Assembly: GCA_029782095.1 (NCBI GenBank)
Contig: JAKOVL010000222.1
Coordinates: forward strand, 1-44,382
Direction of reading: 5' to 3'
DNA: 44,382 nt
Source: Bacillota bacterium
Lineage (GTDB): Bacteria; Bacillota; Dethiobacteria; DTU022
This document shows positions 33,721 through 41,136 of the stretch, piece after piece; position 1 is the first letter of the stretch; every line of letters begins with the position of its first letter. Made by a program: the position numbers and the translations under genes. The notes below the pieces were generated by a model, which saw only the letters and a list, made by a program, of their open reading frames with translations, made no database searches and was not told the origin of the DNA.

Positions 33721-34503
33721 CTACCAGGGCCAGTGGGCAGCATTATCCCCGCAACTGCAGCTCCGCTTTTCCGGAATCTCTTCCACGCAAGCCGCCAGCA
33801 GTCGATCCAGGGAAGGCTTGCCTTTGGCCATCTCTTCCAGCACCTCTTCATGGCTCAGCACCGCCTCAGAAATCCCGGCGGCGTAGTTTGTGGCCAGGCA
33901 GATGGTGGCGTAGCAAAGCCCCGCTTCCCGGGCCAGGACAACTTCAGGAACGTTGGTCATACCCACCACGTCCCCGCCCCACTGGGCCATCATCTTAATC
34001 TCCGCCGGTGTTTCAAAACGCGGCCCCTCGGCGCAGACATAGCAGCCGCCGTCAATTAGCTTCTCTCCCACCTGTTCTCCGGCCCGGAGCATGGCCGCCC
34101 TGATCTCAGGGCAGTAAGGCTCGGTGAAGTCAACATGAACCACCTTGCCTCCTTCGCCATCAAAAAAGGTGCTAATACGCGACTTGGTAAAATCGATGAA
34201 CTGATCTATTACCACCCGGCTTCCCGGGACAATATCCTGCCGCAGCGAACCCACGGCGGCGGTGGAAATAACCGCCTCCACGCCCAGCTCTTTTAAGGCG
34301 GTTATGTTAGCCCGGTAATTGACCCGGTGCGGCGGCACTCCGTGCTTTACGCCATGCCGGGCCAGGAAATAGACTTCCCTGCCCCGGTAAAAACCCTGCT
34401 GCAGCAGCGCCTTCCCAAAGCGGGTATCCACTACCAGTTCCCGAGGCTGTTCCAGAAGCGATTGATCGTATACACCTGTCCCACCGATGATTGCTACTTT
34501 CAT
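33721..34503 (-). CDS. mtnP: S-methyl-5'-thioadenosine/thioinosine phosphorylase
   Basis: A 260-residue nucleoside phosphorylase of the MTAP/PNP-II branch. The phosphate-binding IIGGTGVYD start, the RHGVKHGVPPHRVNYRANI block, the CAEGPRFETPAEI segment and MTNVPEVVLAREAG are intact. The loop after the central sheet reads VIDQFIDFTKSR. Next to mtaD, a preference for methylthioinosine over methylthioadenosine is likely but not shown. The ATG at 34503 is preferred: GGAGG lies eleven bases upstream, while a TTG at 34512 is only two bases from it. Confidence 0.88.
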   Translation of the reverse strand: MKVAIIGGTGVYDQSLLEQPRELVVDTRFGKALLQQGFYRGREVYFLARHGVKHGVPPHRVNYRANITALKELGVEAVISTAAVGSLRQDIVPGSRVVIDQFIDFTKSRISTFFDGEGGKVVHVDFTEPYCPEIRAAMLRAGEQVGEKLIDGGCYVCAEGPRFETPAEIKMMAQWGGDVVGMTNVPEVVLAREAGLCYATICLATNYAAGISEAVLSHEEVLEEMAKGKPSLDRLLAACVEEIPEKRSCSCGDNAAHWPW

Positions 34504-34732
34504 TTCTGTCAATGCCTCCTCTTAAGCCTGATGCAGAAATAGCTGCCTTAAGTGTTAGTTATTTCGTGAAAATCTTAAGTTTTCCTGCTGCAGGAACTGC
34601 CATCCAATACCCCGCTTGGCAGGCAGGCCGGGGCAGGGCATCCCCCTCCCGCTCTGCCGGTGCATCCCCCGCCTGGCCCCACCCTCTATTCCCGATCTGC
34701 CTTTATTCTCCCCGGCGGTGGAAAAGACCCCC

Positions 34733-35728
34733 TTACTTCTTGCCCTCCATTAACTTTAATGTGGCGTGAAAGTAACTCTGGGCCCTGGCAGTCTTCCCTA
34801 AAAGCCGAAAAACCAGGCCCAGTTCAAAGGTAATCAACGGCTCGCGGGGATTAAGGCGATAAGCGCGCTCCAGTGCTTCCGCCGCCTCTTCATACTGGCC
34901 CAGGTATCCCCGGGCTCGACCCAGGTGCAGCTCAATCTCCCAGTCATCCGGCGTCAACTCTTTCGCCTTCTCAAAGTATTGCACCGCTGCTTCGTAATCC
35001 TGTATGTTGTAACTGGTGGCAGCCAGGTTGAACCAGGCCTCGCCCAGGTTCGGATCAGCCTCTGTTGCTTTTTCAAAAAATTGCCGGGCCTGCTGGTACT
35101 GCTCTTTTTCGGCCTGAATGATGCCGAGGGTATTTAAAGCCAGGGCCCGCATCTGTTTATTCTGATCCAGGGCCAAAACCAGCTTCAATTCTTTAAAGGC
35201 TTCTTCCACCTTACCCAGCTGTGCACTGGATAGACCGAGACAAAAATGGCCCATGGTCAGATCGGGCTCTTCCTCCACCACTTTTTTAAATTCCGCCACT
35301 GCCTCTTTGAGCATGGCCAGCTCCCAGAAACCCAGCCCACGTCGAAATGAATTGACTGTAATCTCGCTGGCCGGCTGGATAAATTCACCGGGCATATCCC
35401 CGGAGTCGCGCTCGTCACCCTCTGCCAGGGCCTCTTCATCTTTTTTGCTCCCTGCTTTTACTTCCACCGGCGCCTCCTCCGCCAGGTTGACCTCCTCAAG
35501 AAATCCCGGCGGCAGTGTATCGGGCAGCGTGATTGAGTAGCGCTCCTGGATTTCATTGACCCTTTCTTCAAACTTCAACCAGTACTGGACACATTTATCC
35601 ATGGTTTTACGTAAAGATAATAGCGTTTCAATGAGCTGCTGCCGCTGCGATTCAGTGGTGGTATCAGCGGCCAGCTCGTCTTCAATGGCGTCCAGCGCCT
35701 CAAATATTGCGGTAAAAGTAGAAAACAT
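34733..35728 (-). CDS. Tetratricopeptide-repeat protein
   Basis: A 331-residue soluble protein. The first 75 residues are helical (TTESQRQQLIETLLSLRKT), followed by an acidic linker (about 80-125) and then at least five TPR units from about residue 130 to the end (GFWELAMLKEAVAEFKKVVE, GEAWFNLAATSYNIQDYEAA, ELHLGRARGYLGQYEEAAE and others). It probably serves as a scaffold for protein partners; nothing ties it to one pathway. GAGGAGG precedes the ATG. It may start the transcript leading to mtnP, although 230 bases without a recognised element separate them. Confidence 0.85.
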   Translation of the reverse strand: MFSTFTAIFEALDAIEDELAADTTTESQRQQLIETLLSLRKTMDKCVQYWLKFEERVNEIQERYSITLPDTLPPGFLEEVNLAEEAPVEVKAGSKKDEEALAEGDERDSGDMPGEFIQPASEITVNSFRRGLGFWELAMLKEAVAEFKKVVEEEPDLTMGHFCLGLSSAQLGKVEEAFKELKLVLALDQNKQMRALALNTLGIIQAEKEQYQQARQFFEKATEADPNLGEAWFNLAATSYNIQDYEAAVQYFEKAKELTPDDWEIELHLGRARGYLGQYEEAAEALERAYRLNPREPLITFELGLVFRLLGKTARAQSYFHATLKLMEGKK

Positions 35729-35784
35729 GCCGCGCCTCCTCGATTTCTGGATAACAATCCGGTTTCATGCGGTGTGGGTTTATG

Positions 35785-35813
35785 TTGACGCGCACGTGCA
35801 AATGCGCTATACT
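35785..35813 (+). promoter_or_regulatory. Promoter of tRNA-Thr
   Basis: TTGACG (35785-35790) and TATACT (35808-35813) with a 17-base spacer, about 31 bases before the tRNA. Confidence 0.8.
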
Positions 35814-35844
35814 ATTAATTGCCTTACAGGGCTCGAGTTATTCG

Positions 35845-35920
35845 GCCGGCGTAGCTCAATTGGCAGAGCAGCTGATTTGTAATCAGCAGGTTGGGGGTTC
35901 AAGTCCCTTCGCCGGCTCCA
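35845..35920 (+). tRNA. tRNA-Thr (anticodon TGT)
   Basis: A complete cloverleaf: acceptor stem GCCGGCG/CGCCGGC, anticodon arm GCTGA-TTTGTAA-TCAGC with anticodon TGT, T arm with GGTTCAAGTCC, and an encoded 3' CCA. Its 3' end is the likely attachment site of the element that begins right after it. Confidence 0.97.
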
Positions 35921-35937
35921 TATTTAAAGGGTTTCAG

Positions 35938-35965
35938 GCCTGGATAAATGTTCCAGGCTCTTTTT
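35938..35965 (+). terminator. Terminator of tRNA-Thr
   Basis: Stem GCCTGG/CCAGGC followed by TCTTTTTG, 18 bases after the tRNA, between it and the convergent integrase gene. Confidence 0.75.
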
Positions 35966-35986
35966 GTGTGCGTATAGTGTGCGGAA

Positions 35987-37150
35987 TTACTGGCCGGATT
36001 TCCCGCCAAAGAGGATTTTTTGAAGTTTATCGCTTGCCCCCTGCTGCATGTCCGGCAGGACGTGGGAGTAAGTATCCAGGGTTAAGGTTATGCTTGCATG
36101 GCCCAGGCGCTCACTTACCACCTTCGGGTTCTCCCCGGCGGCCAGCAGTAGCGTAGCGCAGCTATGCCGCAGGTCGTAAAGTCTAATATCAGGCAGGCCG
36201 GCGGCTTTTAGAATTGCCTTAAATTCATGATTGACGTTTCGCTCAAATAGGGGTTCCCCGTTGTTTCCTGCAAAAACAAAGTCCTGATCGTCGTATGTTC
36301 CCGGCTTCGCCTTTAACTTCTGCGCTGCCTGCGCCTTTCTATGATCGTCCAGGTCATTAATAACGTCAGCCGGTATGGGTATGGTCCTGCGGCTTTTCGC
36401 CGTTTTCGGTTCGCATAGCTTCCAGCCCTTTTCCTTTTCGGTTTTCCTGTCGCCCCTGATCCTGACCAGCGCCCTTCTCACGGTGACGCGTTTCCCTTTA
36501 AAATCAATATCAGACCACTTTAAGCCCAGGGCTTCCCCTGGCCGCATCCCCGAAGCCAGCAGCAAAGAAAATAATGCTTTTAAGGGGCTGTAAATTATAG
36601 CTTCCATAAAGCGGGCCGCTTCTTCAGGGGTGAAGGCCCGCATCTCTTTGCGCTCCTGTTTTGGCAGATCGTCTTTAACCAGGTCCGCCGGATTCCTGTA
36701 GATTTTTCCCCACTTGACGGCCTGCTGCAAAGCGTTCCGCAGGACAGTGTGAGTATATCTTACGGTTCGGGGTGAAAGTCCGCGGTCTATCATCTTGCTG
36801 TAAAGCTGCTGTATCTGCTCCGGGGCCAGTTGGCAAAGCTTGACGCTTTCCAGTTCCGGCTTTATGTATAAATTAATTAACTGTTCATAGCTTTTATAGG
36901 TCTTACCGCTTACCCTCTGTTTAACCACCGATTTCATCCACCCGTCAAGGTAAGCGCCCAGCAGTTCCTTTGAAGGCTCTAAAAATATTCCGGTGTGCTT
37001 CTCTCTCAATATTTTGGTCAAATATGCTTCGGCAGCTTTCTTACCGCCGTAGATAGTTTTGCTGTGATATTTCCGTTTGCCGTTTACTTCGCCCAGGTAA
37101 ACCCTGACCAAGTATTTATTTTTTCCGCGTGGTATTATTTGTCCGGCCAT
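35987..37150 (-). CDS. int: Tyrosine-type site-specific integrase
   Basis: A 387-residue phage integrase. It has an N-terminal arm-binding domain (GKNKYLVRVYLGEVNGKRKYH), a core-binding SAM-like domain (about residues 65-165) and a C-terminal catalytic domain. The catalytic residues are the first Arg in GMRPGEALGL, His-x-x-Arg in YDLRHSCATLL, the second His in ERLGHASI and the Tyr nucleophile in DTYSHV. AAAGGAGG precedes the ATG at eight bases. It faces the tRNA-Thr 3' end 66 bases away, so that tRNA is the probable attachment site. The gene is intact. Confidence 0.95.
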   Translation of the reverse strand: MAGQIIPRGKNKYLVRVYLGEVNGKRKYHSKTIYGGKKAAEAYLTKILREKHTGIFLEPSKELLGAYLDGWMKSVVKQRVSGKTYKSYEQLINLYIKPELESVKLCQLAPEQIQQLYSKMIDRGLSPRTVRYTHTVLRNALQQAVKWGKIYRNPADLVKDDLPKQERKEMRAFTPEEAARFMEAIIYSPLKALFSLLLASGMRPGEALGLKWSDIDFKGKRVTVRRALVRIRGDRKTEKEKGWKLCEPKTAKSRRTIPIPADVINDLDDHRKAQAAQKLKAKPGTYDDQDFVFAGNNGEPLFERNVNHEFKAILKAAGLPDIRLYDLRHSCATLLLAAGENPKVVSERLGHASITLTLDTYSHVLPDMQQGASDKLQKILFGGKSGQ

Positions 37151-37390
37151 CCTGCAAACCTCCTTTTCACGTCCTCCCCTTTATTTCTTGTCCCAAGTCC
37201 CGCTGCTTACCTGAGACCAGCCCGCCCGCTTGCAAGCGCTGGTTAGCAGTCAAACCGATCTTGTTTATGTAGTGCTATATAGTGTTATACAGTTATATTG
37301 AGCATAGAACAACTGCATTTAAAAGTCAACCCCTGTATAGCAATATTGGTAAATATATGCTAAAATAGTGCCATAAAGGAGGATGCAGTT

Positions 37391-37567
37391 TTGACTGAAG
37401 AAGAATATTATACGCCCGAAGAATTGTCCAAAATATTTAAGGTCAAGAAAAGAACAATCTATTTTTGGGTCAGAACAGGCAAACTTAAAGCCGTTAAATT
37501 GGGATCTCTGTTGCGCATCCCTCAATCCGCCCTTAATGAATTTCTCCAGAATCCCAAAGGTGAGTAA
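37391..37567 (+). CDS. Small HTH excisionase/AlpA-like protein (58 residues)
   Basis: A TTG start at 37391 follows AAAGGAGG at eight bases. The 58-residue product is a single winged helix-turn-helix of the excisionase/MerR-like type: YYTPEELSKIFKVKKRTIYF is the HTH, and WVRTGKLKAVKLG leads to the wing LLRIPQSALNEFL. Such proteins direct excision or activate int. It is the only plus-strand gene of the element, divergent from int across 240 bases with AT-rich repeated TAGTG/TATA elements, so it probably controls the integration/excision switch. Confidence 0.85.
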   Translation: MTEEEYYTPEELSKIFKVKKRTIYFWVRTGKLKAVKLGSLLRIPQSALNEFLQNPKGE

Positions 37568-37588
37568 TCGCTTTTCCGTCCCTTCCAT

Positions 37589-37619
37589 GCCCGTTCAGCC
37601 GCCCCTGGACGGGCTTTTT
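37589..37619 (+). terminator. Terminator of the plus-strand HTH gene
   Basis: Stem GCCCGT/ACGGGC followed by a five-T run, 22 bases after the HTH gene stop. Confidence 0.75.
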
Positions 37620-37736
37620 CCTGCTTGCTAAGGACTTTGCCTTCACATGCCCGTTTAAATCGCTTTTAAGCGTTTTCCCGGCAGGGTAAGGGCCAATCCC
37701 TCAAACCCGCATTGTTAAAGGCATTTTGGCGATTAT

Positions 37737-37838
37737 GTCACGCTTTAGAAAAAACAACAGGTATAAATACCCTTGTTCTCGATTTTTACGTTTTGAAACC
37801 CCCGTGGTTAAAGGGTTTTTTCACCCCTAAAGCGTGAC
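37737..37838. repeat. Long-range inverted repeat in a non-coding stretch
   Basis: A perfect 12-base inverted repeat, GTCACGCTTTAG (37737-37748) and CTAAAGCGTGAC (37827-37838), encloses 78 bases. Inside is a second hairpin AAACCC/GGGTTT followed by TTTT (about 37795-37820). The 278-base gap between the HTH gene and the cysteine-rich gene otherwise holds only the terminator at 37589-37619. Confidence 0.65.
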
Positions 37839-37844
37839 ATGTAG

Positions 37845-38243
37845 CTAAACTGCTTTCTTCATTCTCTGCCTCCTTTTTCGCTCCCGGCTCTTCTTCTTTT
37901 TCTCTGCCCTGGAACATTCCTCACAAAGCAGCTGCCGGTTAGATTTCCGGGTAAAGGTTTTGCCGCACTTACATTGCCGCCGGTTCGTTATCACCGGGCC
38001 GGGTCCCGCCTGCTCTGATTGAGACACTTTCACCGCCCCGAAGTATGAACTATATGCGATTTGCAAGCCGGGGTCCGTGGGCAAGACGGCCTCCTCAAAA
38101 TAGCCGCAGCGCTCCGGGTCGTCACCGGTATAGAAGCGGCAGACTGTATCCCTGGGCCAACACCAGTTTTTTGTTCCCGTTGGGCCGGTTAAGTCGTAAT
38201 TTGCGCATAGCTCTTTAGCCAATTTTCTCGCTTTGGTAATCAT
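37845..38243 (-). CDS. Cysteine-rich zinc-binding protein (Cys-rich VLP type)
   Basis: A 132-residue protein with two cysteine groups. The N-terminal part (LCANYD, then CW, VCRFY, RCGYFEEAVLP) follows the cysteine-rich VLP domain seen in proteins of mobile elements in Bacillota. The C-terminal part (CKCGKTF, LLCEECS) looks like a zinc ribbon and ends in a very basic helix (KKKKSRERKRRQRMKK). It probably binds nucleic acid. It starts three bases after the ArpU-like gene with GGAGAGG before its ATG. The function of the domain is unknown. Confidence 0.7.
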   Translation of the reverse strand: MITKARKLAKELCANYDLTGPTGTKNWCWPRDTVCRFYTGDDPERCGYFEEAVLPTDPGLQIAYSSYFGAVKVSQSEQAGPGPVITNRRQCKCGKTFTRKSNRQLLCEECSRAEKKKKSRERKRRQRMKKAV

Positions 38244-38246
38244 TAG

Positions 38247-38702
38247 TCACCTCTCCTTGTTGATAAGTCCCCAGCACCGGGCCGCTTTCTCGATTATCTG
38301 CCGGCGCACTTGCCGCCGCTCTTTTCTGCTCATCTTCGGCATGTCGGACGGATTGTCAGGCGGCCCCTCAAAAAAATAGAATTTTACGATCTGCAGCTCA
38401 GTTTCGGTCAGCAGGGGCAGTAGCTGCTCCACCATCTCCTTCTCTTTTTGCCAGTAGTCCAGCAGCCGGTCCAGCTCGATAATTTTGGGGTGACAGGTCA
38501 GATCCATAACAGCCCTGCCGGTGGGGTCAGCCATTGTTTTGCCTCCCTTGCTGACCACTTTAACCATAGAGGCTCCAGTTTTCGGCCAAAGCACTCTCTC
38601 AATCTCGGCCCGCTCTTTCTTTAGGCCGGCAATATAATTGTCAATCGCGGGATAAGTCAACAGGATACCTTCAATATCGCCTACCACATTGTCCGGTATC
38701 AT
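38247..38702 (-). CDS. ArpU/RinA-like phage late regulator (tentative)
   Basis: A protein of about 151 residues. Its N-terminal helices include YPAIDNYIAGLKKERAEIER, a middle segment includes HPKIIELDRLLDYWQKEKEM, and the end has LTETELQIVKFYF and MSRKERRQVRRQIIEKAARC, with a sigma-factor region 4-like helix-turn-helix. This layout recalls ArpU, RinA and DUF1492-type proteins that activate late transcription in phages and satellites of Bacillota. The start at 38702 is chosen after AAGGGAG, although the spacing is long. A strongly structured leader with two tandem hairpins precedes it. Confidence 0.55.
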   Translation of the reverse strand: MIPDNVVGDIEGILLTYPAIDNYIAGLKKERAEIERVLWPKTGASMVKVVSKGGKTMADPTGRAVMDLTCHPKIIELDRLLDYWQKEKEMVEQLLPLLTETELQIVKFYFFEGPPDNPSDMPKMSRKERRQVRRQIIEKAARCWGLINKER

Positions 38703-38731
38703 CTGAAGCACCGCTCCCTTTTTAAAAAGGT

Positions 38732-38807
38732 GCCCCCTGCCGAGGTGTGAACAGGGGGCCATCTACGAGGTGATCAACCGGGCCCCCTGCGGAGTGAGAC
38801 AGGGGGC
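38732..38807. repeat. Two tandem identical-stem hairpins
   Basis: Two copies of an eight-base stem GCCCCCTG/CAGGGGGC (38732-38759 and 38782-38807) with different loops of 12 and 10 bases, 22 bases apart. A 14-base palindrome CCTTTTTAAAAAGG follows at 38717-38730. All lie in the 164-base leader between the capsid gene and the ArpU-like gene. Confidence 0.85.
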
Positions 38808-38866
38808 TACTTGAAGAAATGCGGGTATTGGAAGCGGTGACGGAAAACCGCCCCCAAGCTTTTATT

Positions 38867-40132
38867 TTATGCAACCTCAATGCCGGCAATCTTAACGAAC
38901 GCGGCGGGCCGAGACAGCGCTATATCGCCCCTCAAGTATGCCCGGATCCACACCTGCCCCTTCTTGAAGGCGTCCGTAGTGGTTCTGGTTGCTTCAATCC
39001 GGACCTCCGTTCTGATTCCCCACAAGAGCTTGCTCCAGTCGCCCATGAAGGCGATAGTCTCGTTTTCGCCTGCGCCTAAATTAATCGGTATCTGATTAGT
39101 GGGGAATTTACGGTAATTCTCCCAGCTTGCAGGCGGCTTCAGGTATTGGCCGTCCGGCACCGCTGTAAGCTGATCCAGCGCCTCAAAACAGGCTGGCGGC
39201 ATGATCAGGCCGGTGGCCGTTTCGTTAACAGCCTCCAACATGTAGAACGCGGTGCTGAAGGGGTTGTAATTAGCCAGGGGGCCGCCATGCGTGAGCTCCT
39301 GGACACCTACCTGATTTGCCACCCCGACGGGCATTTCACCGGCGGTGCCGCCGTCACCCATCAGTGCCACCCGGTCAAACTCCAGGGCGATAGCATCGGC
39401 CAGGGCTTGCTCCACCGCCCCGGTAACTCCCTGGCCATCTTCGGCTAGCTCAATAGACATGGAGGTTAAGACCATTAGCTTTTTAGCCGTTAAAACCGCC
39501 GCGCCGAAGGTGGCGTCCGAGAAGTTCCCCTCCTGGTTTTCAGCCAGCCATTCAGGGGTGGGTAACTCTTCAAGGCGTGGCACCGTCAGGGTTTTGCTTT
39601 CCATCGGGGTAAATTTGGCCCCGGCTTGCCTTACGCGCATTTTGTTAAGTGCCATCGCTATAATTTGAGCGGAAAGCGGCTCCGGCACCAAATAACCGCC
39701 AGCCGCATCGGGGGCCGTCGCCATTACGCGCATCTCGGCTTGTGCTTTCCCCCAATCTCCCGTCGCCATAGCCCGCAAGGCTCGGCCTAGGGAGAGCTCT
39801 TCCAGGGTAATTCCGTCAATCATGCGGCTTTTCCTGATTACATCGTCTACGTACCGCTTCTCCTCACCGGGGTTGTAGATTCGCAGTTCACCGTCTTTTT
39901 TCAGCCCGGTATAGGCGCCGGCCGGCATCGCTTTGCGGGCGTTTTCTTCCTGGAGTTCGATTTCTTCCTCAATCTCTTTTTCCCGGTATTTAATCACAGC
40001 TTGAAGGTCATCAAGGCGGCGCTGCTCTTCGTGGGTCAGGTCGCGGCCTTCCCTGTTTGCCTTATTGATTATCTCCCGGGCCTCTTCGATCTTCTCATGA
40101 AGCGCGCCCTTCATGTGCTCGATATTTCTCAT
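38867..40132 (-). CDS. HK97-type phage major capsid protein
   Basis: A 421-residue capsid protein. The N-terminal coiled-coil scaffold (delta domain), about residues 8-75 (KIEEAREIINKANREGRDLT and the following acidic helices), is normally removed by a prohead protease. The HK97-fold then begins with ATAPDAAGGYLVPEPLSAQI, followed by QAGAKFTPMESKTLTVPRL (N-arm and E-loop region) and DRVALMGDG. It closes with KKGQVWIRAYLRGDIALSRP, typical of the family. The ATG at 40132 follows AAAGGAAAG at about eight bases. It has its own promoter. No portal, protease or large-terminase gene is adjacent, which is unusual for a phage head operon. Confidence 0.92.
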   Translation of the reverse strand: MRNIEHMKGALHEKIEEAREIINKANREGRDLTHEEQRRLDDLQAVIKYREKEIEEEIELQEENARKAMPAGAYTGLKKDGELRIYNPGEEKRYVDDVIRKSRMIDGITLEELSLGRALRAMATGDWGKAQAEMRVMATAPDAAGGYLVPEPLSAQIIAMALNKMRVRQAGAKFTPMESKTLTVPRLEELPTPEWLAENQEGNFSDATFGAAVLTAKKLMVLTSMSIELAEDGQGVTGAVEQALADAIALEFDRVALMGDGGTAGEMPVGVANQVGVQELTHGGPLANYNPFSTAFYMLEAVNETATGLIMPPACFEALDQLTAVPDGQYLKPPASWENYRKFPTNQIPINLGAGENETIAFMGDWSKLLWGIRTEVRIEATRTTTDAFKKGQVWIRAYLRGDIALSRPAAFVKIAGIEVA

Positions 40133-40320
40133 AATCAATCTTTCCTTTCCAGGCTCTTTGCGCAATAAAAAAACCTGATTGCACAAATAGCCCATTGCAT
40201 AATGGGATTTTTGCGCCTCCAGGTTGGTTTCCACGTCTCCCGGCAGCCCCCGTTTCCGAAGTCTCCCGGCAGCCACTTCCGCCAGAGGAAGCGTATTCGA
40301 TTGACAGGATTGCTCCTGCT
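40133..40320 (-). other. Structured leader of the capsid gene
   Basis: A transcribed leader of about 190 bases. It has two direct copies of GTCTCCCGGCAGCC (40235-40248 and 40261-40274), each preceded by TTTCC. A hairpin CCCATT-GCAT-AATGGG lies at about 40191-40206. A hairpin of TTGTGCAAT and ATTGCGCAA around a T-rich loop lies near 40161-40187. No ORF here has a supported start. Confidence 0.6.
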
Positions 40321-40326
40321 AACTCC

Positions 40327-40355
40327 ATTATAAGCCATGTAATGGTAACAGTCAA
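40327..40355 (-). promoter_or_regulatory. Promoter of the capsid gene
   Basis: Minus-strand TTGACT (40350-40355) and TATAAT (40327-40332) with a 17-base spacer, in the gap after terS. Confidence 0.8.
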
Positions 40356-40376
40356 GAACATTTGTTCCCCCAGCAT

Positions 40377-40841
40377 TTAAAGTCCGGATAACAAGGATTC
40401 CATCGGGTCTGCTTCTTCCGGGGGCACCTGGCCGCCCAGCCGTTCCCTGGCCGAAGGTGTAAGGCCGAAGTCGGAGCAAAGCAGTCTAAACTGCTGCCGG
40501 GCCGCGTTCAAGATTGAGATGGCTGGGTTCTTCACCAGGCCGCCCCTGGCACCATCCACCAACAGCCCCCGTTCGGCAACTTCCTTTTCAGCATTTTTGA
40601 TTGTTGCGTATGTCGTCGCCAGGGCTTCAAAAGCGGCCACGTCCGAAGCTCGCAAGATCCCGGCCCTGTCCAGCATCGGTGCGTACTTCTTCCAGAATTG
40701 CCGGGCCTCCTTCGGTAGCCCCCTTGGGGGTGTGTGTGGGAAAATCGGTGGTGTTTTCGGTGTAGTGTCCACCTTGGCACCGGGCCGGCCTTCTAAAACT
40801 TTTAATCTGCTTGCTTTTTTGTTGTGCCCGCCTCTTGGCAT
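40377..40841 (-). CDS. terS: P27-family phage terminase small subunit
   Basis: A 154-residue protein with a basic start (MPRGGHNKKASRLKVLEGRPG), as in P27-type small terminases. Then follow PKEARQFWKKYAPMLDRAG and the helical block DVAAFEALATTYATIKNAEKEV. It ends with PAISILNAARQQFRLLCSDFGLTPSARERLG, the usual C-terminal signature of the family. Small terminases recognise the packaging site and load the large subunit; none is visible here. The ATG at 40841 follows GGGAGG; the frame runs on upstream without a better start. Confidence 0.88.
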   Translation of the reverse strand: MPRGGHNKKASRLKVLEGRPGAKVDTTPKTPPIFPHTPPRGLPKEARQFWKKYAPMLDRAGILRASDVAAFEALATTYATIKNAEKEVAERGLLVDGARGGLVKNPAISILNAARQQFRLLCSDFGLTPSARERLGGQVPPEEADPMESLLSGL

Positions 40842-40917
40842 TTGATTTTCGCCTCCCTGTGACAAAAAATCCTTTTGCCTAAAATGTTCGCGGGGACCTG
40901 CCCGCGCGGTTTCGGGG

Positions 40918-41136
40918 TCAAGCATCGGTAGAGATTGAAGGTGCCCCCGGTGCCCGGGTCTTTCCACCAGTTTTAATTGATTCATCTTTGCCAATACTTT
41001 GTTGGCAATCTTGGCAATCTTCCCTGAAAGCATTGATAGATGCTGATCCTCTCGGCCAGCTGGTCAGTTCCTGATCCAGGCCAGCCAGGGCTTTGCTAAA
41101 CATACTGGAGAAGCGATCGCCATGTATTTGCACCAT
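40918..41136 (-). CDS. Small hypothetical protein after the helicase gene
   Basis: A 72-residue protein without recognised domains. The sequence (VQIHGDRFSSMFSKALAGLDQEL) is followed by a low-complexity polar part with two cysteines (EDCQDCQQ). Its ATG overlaps the helicase stop (TGATG), with GGAGGG seven bases upstream inside the helicase gene, so it is probably translated by coupling. Position between the helicase and terS suggests a role in replication or packaging, but nothing more can be said. Confidence 0.6.
   Translation of the reverse strand: MVQIHGDRFSSMFSKALAGLDQELTSWPRGSASINAFREDCQDCQQSIGKDESIKTGGKTRAPGAPSISTDA

Noticed and set aside
40135-40479. Minus-strand frames of 93-114 codons between terS and the capsid gene
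   Set aside because: They contain the capsid promoter and the leader repeats, overlap terS and have no supported start.
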